Source: Steroidobacteraceae bacterium
Lineage (GTDB): Bacteria; Pseudomonadota; Gammaproteobacteria; Steroidobacterales; Steroidobacteraceae
Reading direction: 5' to 3'
Length of the DNA: 64,000 nt
NCBI GenBank assembly: GCA_025451845.1
Contig: JANWJS010000017.1
Span: 62,001-126,000 of the forward strand
The notes beneath the pieces are model-generated. The model saw only the letters and a program-made list of their open reading frames with translations, ran no database searches and was not told the DNA's origin. The stretch's first letter is position 1; each line of letters opens with the position of its first letter. A program made the translations under genes and the position numbers. Below, piece by piece: positions 63,499-64,000 of this stretch.

Positions 63499-64000
63499 CT
63501 ACTCTCGATAACTTTCAACCGCGTCGCCCAGCGCCTCGCGCAGCGGCCCGAGCCACGGCTCGTAGTGGCGCCACTGCTCGAGGCCATCGCGATAGATCGG
63601 TCGCCGCACCTGCTCCGAGCTCGGAGTTCTCACGCTGCGCGCGGTCTGGTGGAAGGCGAGGCAGGCGGGCTCGAGTCCGAGTCCGCAATAATCCAGCAGC
63701 CGGCGGACGCTGCCCTCCAGGTCGCCCACCACATCCTCGTAGTGAACGCGCAGCACCCGTCCGGGAAGCACCTCATCCCAGTGACGCATGAGCTCGAGGT
63801 AGGTGCGGTAGTACCGCGCGATGTCCTCGAGTCCATACGTGAACATCTGCCCCTGCGCAAAGAGCTGCTTGAAGTTGCTGAAGCAGCAGGCCAGAGGCTC
63901 GCGCCGCGCGTCGATGATCCTGGCATTGGGCAGGATGAGGTGAATGAGCCCGATGTGCCGGAAGTTGTTCGGCATCTTGTCGATGAAACGAGGCCGGCCG
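63499..64000 (-). CDS. TPR-sulfotransferase, C-terminal part (gene continues past the window)
   Basis: About 167 C-terminal residues; the frame stays open to the end of the window. It contains RFIDKMPNNFRHIGLIHLIL, DARREPLACCFSNFKQLFAQ and TPSSEQVRRPIYRDGLEQW, very like the gene at 27950 and also like that at 734. The P-loop and TPR part lie outside the window. Convergent with betA. Confidence 0.88.
   Translation of the reverse strand, partial: GRPRFIDKMPNNFRHIGLIHLILPNARIIDARREPLACCFSNFKQLFAQGQMFTYGLEDIARYYRTYLELMRHWDEVLPGRVLRVHYEDVVGDLEGSVRRLLDYCGLGLEPACLAFHQTARSVRTPSSEQVRRPIYRDGLEQWRHYEPWLGPLREALGDAVESYRE

Overview
The window is about 64 kb of G+C-rich DNA with tightly packed genes. TonB-dependent receptors, TPR-sulfotransferases and a tetrameric sarcosine oxidase suggest a Gram-negative Pseudomonadota. 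A gammaproteobacterium of the Steroidobacter/Nevskia kind is my guess, but no rRNA or ribosomal gene fixes this. I see no tRNA, rRNA, CRISPR array, phage or intact insertion sequence.

The content is dominated by catabolism of methylated (quaternary) amines and the one-carbon units they release. (1) 1-5.2 kb: the end of a TonB receptor, a TPR-sulfotransferase, a secreted phosphoesterase and formyl-THF deformylase purU. (2) 5.5-18.7 kb: two convergent operons. The plus-strand one carries an MttB-type methyltransferase, folD, a hydantoinase/oxoprolinase-like gene and fhs. The minus-strand one has eight mostly overlapping genes: corrinoid protein, DUF1638, a small 'virulence factor' family protein, metV, metF, methyl-THF:corrinoid methyltransferase, a [2Fe-2S]/ASKHA corrinoid activator and fchA. 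(3) 19-32.5 kb: two further MttB paralogs, two MFS carriers, a GMC oxidoreductase, a second TonB receptor/TPR-sulfotransferase pair and a PhnD-like binding protein. (4) 32.5-53.3 kb: a fatty acid desaturase, a YehZYXW/OsmF-type osmoprotectant ABC importer, three FAD-GcvT (dimethylglycine/sarcosine dehydrogenase-like) enzymes, two enolase-superfamily enzymes, a LysR regulator, a large phosphoesterase, a flavin oxidoreductase and another MFS carrier. (5) 53.3-64 kb: an FMN reductase, soxBDAG, a single-chain BetI-BetB fusion, betA and the end of a third TPR-sulfotransferase.

Together the genes form a plausible route from choline to glycine. BetA and the BetI-BetB protein would oxidise choline to glycine betaine. 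An MttB-type enzyme would move one methyl group to the corrinoid protein and then to THF. MetF/MetV and FolD (or FchA) would oxidise it to formyl-THF. Fhs (conserving ATP) or PurU would release formate. Dimethylglycine and sarcosine would be handled by the FAD-GcvT enzymes and SoxBDAG, which also feed methylene-THF. The substrates of the individual MttB, FAD-GcvT and enolase paralogs cannot be read from sequence.

The most unusual items are the BetI-BetB fusion, with two BetI-box-like sites upstream or at its start; three pyrrolysine-free MttB paralogs served by one corrinoid operon; a eukaryote-type formate-THF ligase; and a three-copy structured repeat placed at stop codons, whose main stem shows compensatory base changes.
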